NCBI GenBank assembly: GCA_019693395.1
Contig: JAAMXP010001425.1
Span: 783-21,093 of the forward strand
DNA: 20,311 nt
Origin: Ettlia oleoabundans
Lineage: Eukaryota > Chlorophyta > Chlorophyceae > Chlamydomonadales
Direction of reading: 5' to 3'
Shown: positions 18,771 to 20,311 of the stretch, in pieces
Layout: each line of letters opens with the position of its first letter
How positions within the stretch are numbered: position 1 is the first letter of the stretch
Translations under genes and position numbers: made by a program
The notes under the pieces: model-generated
Told to the model about the DNA's origin: nothing
Database searches by the model: none
Seen by the model: only the letters and a program-made list of their open reading frames with translations

Positions 18771-20311
18771 ATGAGCTCGCCGCTGGGCAAGCTGGTGGGA
18801 AGCTTGCGCTCGAGGTCCTTCCTGCGCAAGCAGGAGGGAAGCCCGGGCGCCAGCAGCGGCGACCTGGCTGGCAGCGCAACTGGCGGCGGCGGCGGCGGGC
18901 GGCTGCACCCAGCTGCCGCGGGCAAGTTCGGCATCCTTGTGCCTCCGGAATCAACAGAGGACGAGCTGGAGGCAGCCCTGAACGACCTGCCGTCTGGCTA
19001 TTTTGACCCGCCGCCGCTGTTTGATGCTCTGGAGCACGAACTGCGCCAACTGCCGGTCAACTTTGGCGCCGAACAGCTGGAGGAAGTGGCCGAGGAGCGG
19101 ACCGCCGTCCTGGAGGTGCGTGCAACGGCAATTTAATATAGCGGTTTTTTGTTATTGCTTCTGAGGCAGCTGTGCCGGACTGGGAGAAAGCAGCTAACTG
19201 GGTTGCTTCTCAGCCCCCGCTTGCCACTGAAACTGCTGCAGCGCCTTGCATTGCTGCTGCCTCACTGCCCCGCCACCCTCACGCCCCTTTACACCCATGT
19301 TTCTGGCTTCCAAACATATAAAATCTGATATTTTGTAACTGCTGCATCAATGCTCTTTGGGCTCCGGAAAAAGGAAACCAACGAATGCGGCCTTGCGCCC
19401 GAGCTCACAGCTGCCACAGGCCGCTCGTCACCCTCGCCCTCCCCAAGCAGGTCGTGAGCGAGAAGCTGAGCGCCCACGTGATTCACAACTACGACAAGTT
19501 CGTGGCAGGCGTGAACGAAGTGACGCGGGTCGAAGCAGAGGTGCAAGCAGCGCACGTCACGGCAAAGCGCGCGCGAGAGGCGCTGGCGCTGGCGCAGCGT
19601 GAGGTAGGTGCTGGCCCGGCATGAAGCGGGTGCTGGGGCTGGCGCAATGCAAGATGATTGCTGGCGTAGCGTGAGGCACTGAGCTGGCTGCCTTGCCCCA
19701 GTCATGCAACTTTAGTGGGCATTTATGAAGTTTTTAGTTCAGCGTGTGCCAGATTGGTGCCACCTTTACACGATTGACCATCCTGCACTGCGTTCCCCCT
19801 GCGCTGCCGTGCTTCTGTATGTGGTGGCTATCCTTTCCCATATGGTGCTGCTGCTGTTGTTCCCCATCTGGTGTTGTTGCTGTCGAACTCCTTATAATGC
19901 TGCTCATGTGCTTCTCTATTTGGGCGCTGTTGCTGCCCTTCCCCATGTGCTGTTCTTTCCATGTGGTGGCCATGGCACATGCGCTGTTTGACCTCTTCTT
20001 CCTTAGGTGGTGCGGTGCGGCCGCTGCTGCTCATCTATATGCTGCTGTTGCTCTTGTTTCCCCCAGGTGAACAGCAACCTGAAGATAGCCAAGGACACGC
20101 GACGCAAGCAGGGACTGGCGGCGCTGCTGGAGGTGCTGCTCAAGCTGCAGCAGGCCAACAACCTACAGCGGGCGCTCAAGTGAGTATCGATCTTGCTGGC
20201 ATGCTGCCCCACGCGACAAATCTACGCAGTTGCACCTCCTTTGCTGCTGCTCCGTGCGCTATTCGTACTTCCCACTGTGCAGGCGGGGCGCCCGGGGGGG
20301 GAGTGGGTGGG
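18771..20311 (+). CDS. VPS50/syndetin-like EARP complex subunit, N-terminal part (truncated by window edge)
   Basis: This is a tethering-complex subunit acting in endosomal recycling. Three exons are clear: 18771-19115, 19451-19603 and 20067-20179, giving 203 codons in frame before a GTGAGT donor. A possible fourth exon starts at 20283 (TGTGCAG acceptor), but it is only G-rich filler at the window end. After a basic, Ser/Gly-rich N-terminus come the family-typical blocks: LPSGYFDPPPLFDALEHELR (about 81-100), a helical EEVAEERTAVLE, then VVSEKLSAHVIHNYDKFVAG, a coiled VTRVEAEVQAAHV, and a third block with KDTRRKQGLAALLEVLLKLQ. This order matches the N-terminal coiled-coil region (Vps54_N-like) of syndetin/CCDC132 and plant VPS50. 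Vps54 itself is the main alternative. Intron 2 carries copies of the exon 2 end. The rest of the gene lies outside the window. Confidence 0.82.
19583..19675 (+). repeat. Copies of the VPS50 exon 2 end inside intron 2
   Basis: The exon 2 end GCTGGCGCAGCGTGAG|GTAGG (donor at 19604) is echoed at about 19634-19653 (GGGGCTGGCGCAATGCAAG) and at 19660-19675 (GCTGGCGTAGCGTGAG followed by GC). The spacings are 50 and 22 bases. Confidence 0.65.
19815..20060 (+). repeat. Degenerate CCCATNTGGTG / TGCTGCTG tract in VPS50 intron 2
   Basis: A T/G/C-rich stretch repeats the words TTCCCCATNTG and TGCTGCTGTTG several times with variation. Open frames through it encode only hydrophobic filler and are not called as genes. 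Confidence 0.6.

Noticed and set aside
19725..19991. Hydrophobic open frame resembling a small membrane protein
   Set aside because: It lies wholly inside VPS50 intron 2 in a T/G/C-rich repeat tract; the hydrophobicity comes from repeated CTG/TTG/GTG words.

Overview
The window looks like nuclear DNA of a chlorophyte green alga, most likely chlorophycean (Chlamydomonadales/Sphaeropleales type). The signs are GC-rich coding exons with strong G/C third positions, many short exons split by 100-450 bp introns, T/C-rich tracts ending in TGCAG at nearly every acceptor, TGTAA-type poly(A) signals, long low-complexity introns and homopolymeric Q/G/S tracts. Coding evidence appears only after splicing; no bacterial or organellar gene layout is visible.

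Five protein genes can be reconstructed by splicing in frame. (1) 1911-7432 (+): a secreted GH32 beta-fructofuranosidase/invertase, 16 exons, about 747 aa. (2) 7779-10450 (-): a zinc-dependent histone/protein deacetylase (class II, HDA14-like), 8 exons, 412 aa. (3) 10788-14680 (+): a FES1/HspBP1-type Hsp70 nucleotide exchange factor, 7 exons, 367 aa, with a polyglutamine tail. (4) 16328-18330 (-): an uncharacterised, probably plastid-targeted protein with a calycin/FABP-like pattern, 5 exons, at least 212 aa. (5) 18771 to the right edge (+): the N-terminal part of a VPS50/syndetin-like subunit of the EARP tethering complex.

The orientations alternate: genes 1/2 converge, 2/3 diverge from a 337-bp intergenic promoter region, 3/4 converge, and 4/5 diverge. 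The products work in sugar hydrolysis outside the cytosol, lysine deacetylation, Hsp70 recycling, an unknown (probably plastid) role, and endosomal recycling. They look like unrelated neighbours, not a functional cluster. The first 1.9 kb holds a MITE-like inverted-repeat element and coding-like fragments but no gene that I can name.

The most interesting structure is not a gene. Five introns in three genes carry decayed local copies of the edge of the neighbouring exon together with its splice site: FES1 introns 4 and 6, introns 2 and 3 of the calycin-like gene, and VPS50 intron 2. This suggests recurrent tandem duplication across exon-intron boundaries as a source of intron growth or spare splice sites. 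I see no evidence of a wholly new biochemical system.
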